From an uncultured Clostridia bacterium (lineage in GTDB: Bacteria > Bacillota > Clostridia > Christensenellales > Borkfalkiaceae), in assembly GCA_947629875.1 (NCBI GenBank), contig CANRFK010000083.1, positions 1 through 6,153 on the forward strand: a stretch of DNA of 6,153 bases, read 5' to 3'. Every line of letters begins with the position of its first letter. The first letter of the stretch is position 1. Made by a program: the position numbers and the translations under genes. The notes under the pieces were generated by a model. It worked only from the letters and a program-made list of their open reading frames with translations. It was not told the DNA's origin and searched no databases. Below are positions 6,067-6,153 of this stretch, piece after piece.

Positions 6067-6153
6067 TTATTTTAGCATATCGAGGTAGAGCCCTTCGTAA
6101 TATTTCGCGGATGTAGCCCACGAAAAGTCCGTTTTCATTGCCTTTTTCACGAG
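6067..6153 (-). CDS. glgA: Glycogen synthase C-terminus (GT5), N-terminal part outside the window
   Basis: The minus strand from 6153 is open for 28 codons and stops at TAA (6069-6067). The visible tail includes KKAMKTDFSWATSAKYYEGL and ends LYLDMLK. The pattern A-M-x-x-DFSW-x-x-SA-x-x-Y-x-x-LY matches the end of bacterial ADP-glucose-type glycogen synthases, in which the conserved DFSW precedes the last helix. The enzyme would add glucose from ADP-glucose to glycogen. The glgP gene starts 16 bp downstream, the usual partner. Only the last few percent of the protein is visible, so the call rests on this short motif and the context; another GT-B glycosyltransferase is possible but less likely. 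Confidence 0.82.
   Translation of the reverse strand, partial: LVKKAMKTDFSWATSAKYYEGLYLDMLK

Noticed and set aside
3621..6116. An 831-codon plus-strand open frame covering the whole of glgP.
   Set aside because: It is the exact antisense of a gene with full phosphorylase signatures. Long antisense frames arise when GC-rich codon use avoids the codons that read as stops on the other strand. The translation shows no domain I recognise, and there is no plus-strand ribosome binding site.

Overview
The window looks like the chromosome of a GC-rich member of the Bacillota (class Clostridia, perhaps a gut lineage). The reasons are a glycogen phosphorylase and a neopullulanase-type amylase of clostridial character, a XerC/D-type tyrosine recombinase with the extended N-terminus I associate with Clostridia, SigA-type promoter hexamers, GGAG ribosome binding sites and intrinsic terminators ending in T-tracts. 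The taxonomic placement is inference. All convincing genes lie on the minus strand, so the biological reading order runs from 6153 down to 1.

6153-1787 is the 3' part of a glycogen/maltodextrin operon. The last 28 codons of a glycogen synthase (glgA) enter at the edge. After 16 bp comes a complete glycogen phosphorylase (glgP, 808 aa), and after 10 bp a complete cytoplasmic GH13 alpha-amylase/neopullulanase-like enzyme (608 aa). A strong intrinsic terminator at 1737-1694 closes the unit. Together the three enzymes would build alpha-1,4-glucan, release glucose-1-phosphate from its outer chains, and hydrolyse the short or branched maltodextrins that the phosphorylase cannot finish.

1786-846 is about 940 bp without a convincing protein gene. 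It has three parts. The first (about 1690-1522) is AT-rich, with inverted repeats and no gene. The second (about 1521-1111) is GC-richer and full of hairpins; it holds an unrecognised 122-codon minus-strand reading frame that ends in a hairpin and is followed at once by a bidirectional terminator, and it may be a dispersed intergenic element or a structured RNA. The third (about 1080-920) carries an imperfect ~34-bp tandem repeat and two G8 runs.

883-1 holds a perfect-consensus promoter (TTGACA, 17 bp, TATAAT) that places transcription start almost on the ATG of a tyrosine recombinase. That gene runs off the left edge after 281 codons, before most of its catalytic residues.

I see no clear evidence of a new multi-gene system. 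The best leads are the near-leaderless recombinase promoter and the repeat- and hairpin-rich spacer between the recombinase and the glycogen operon.
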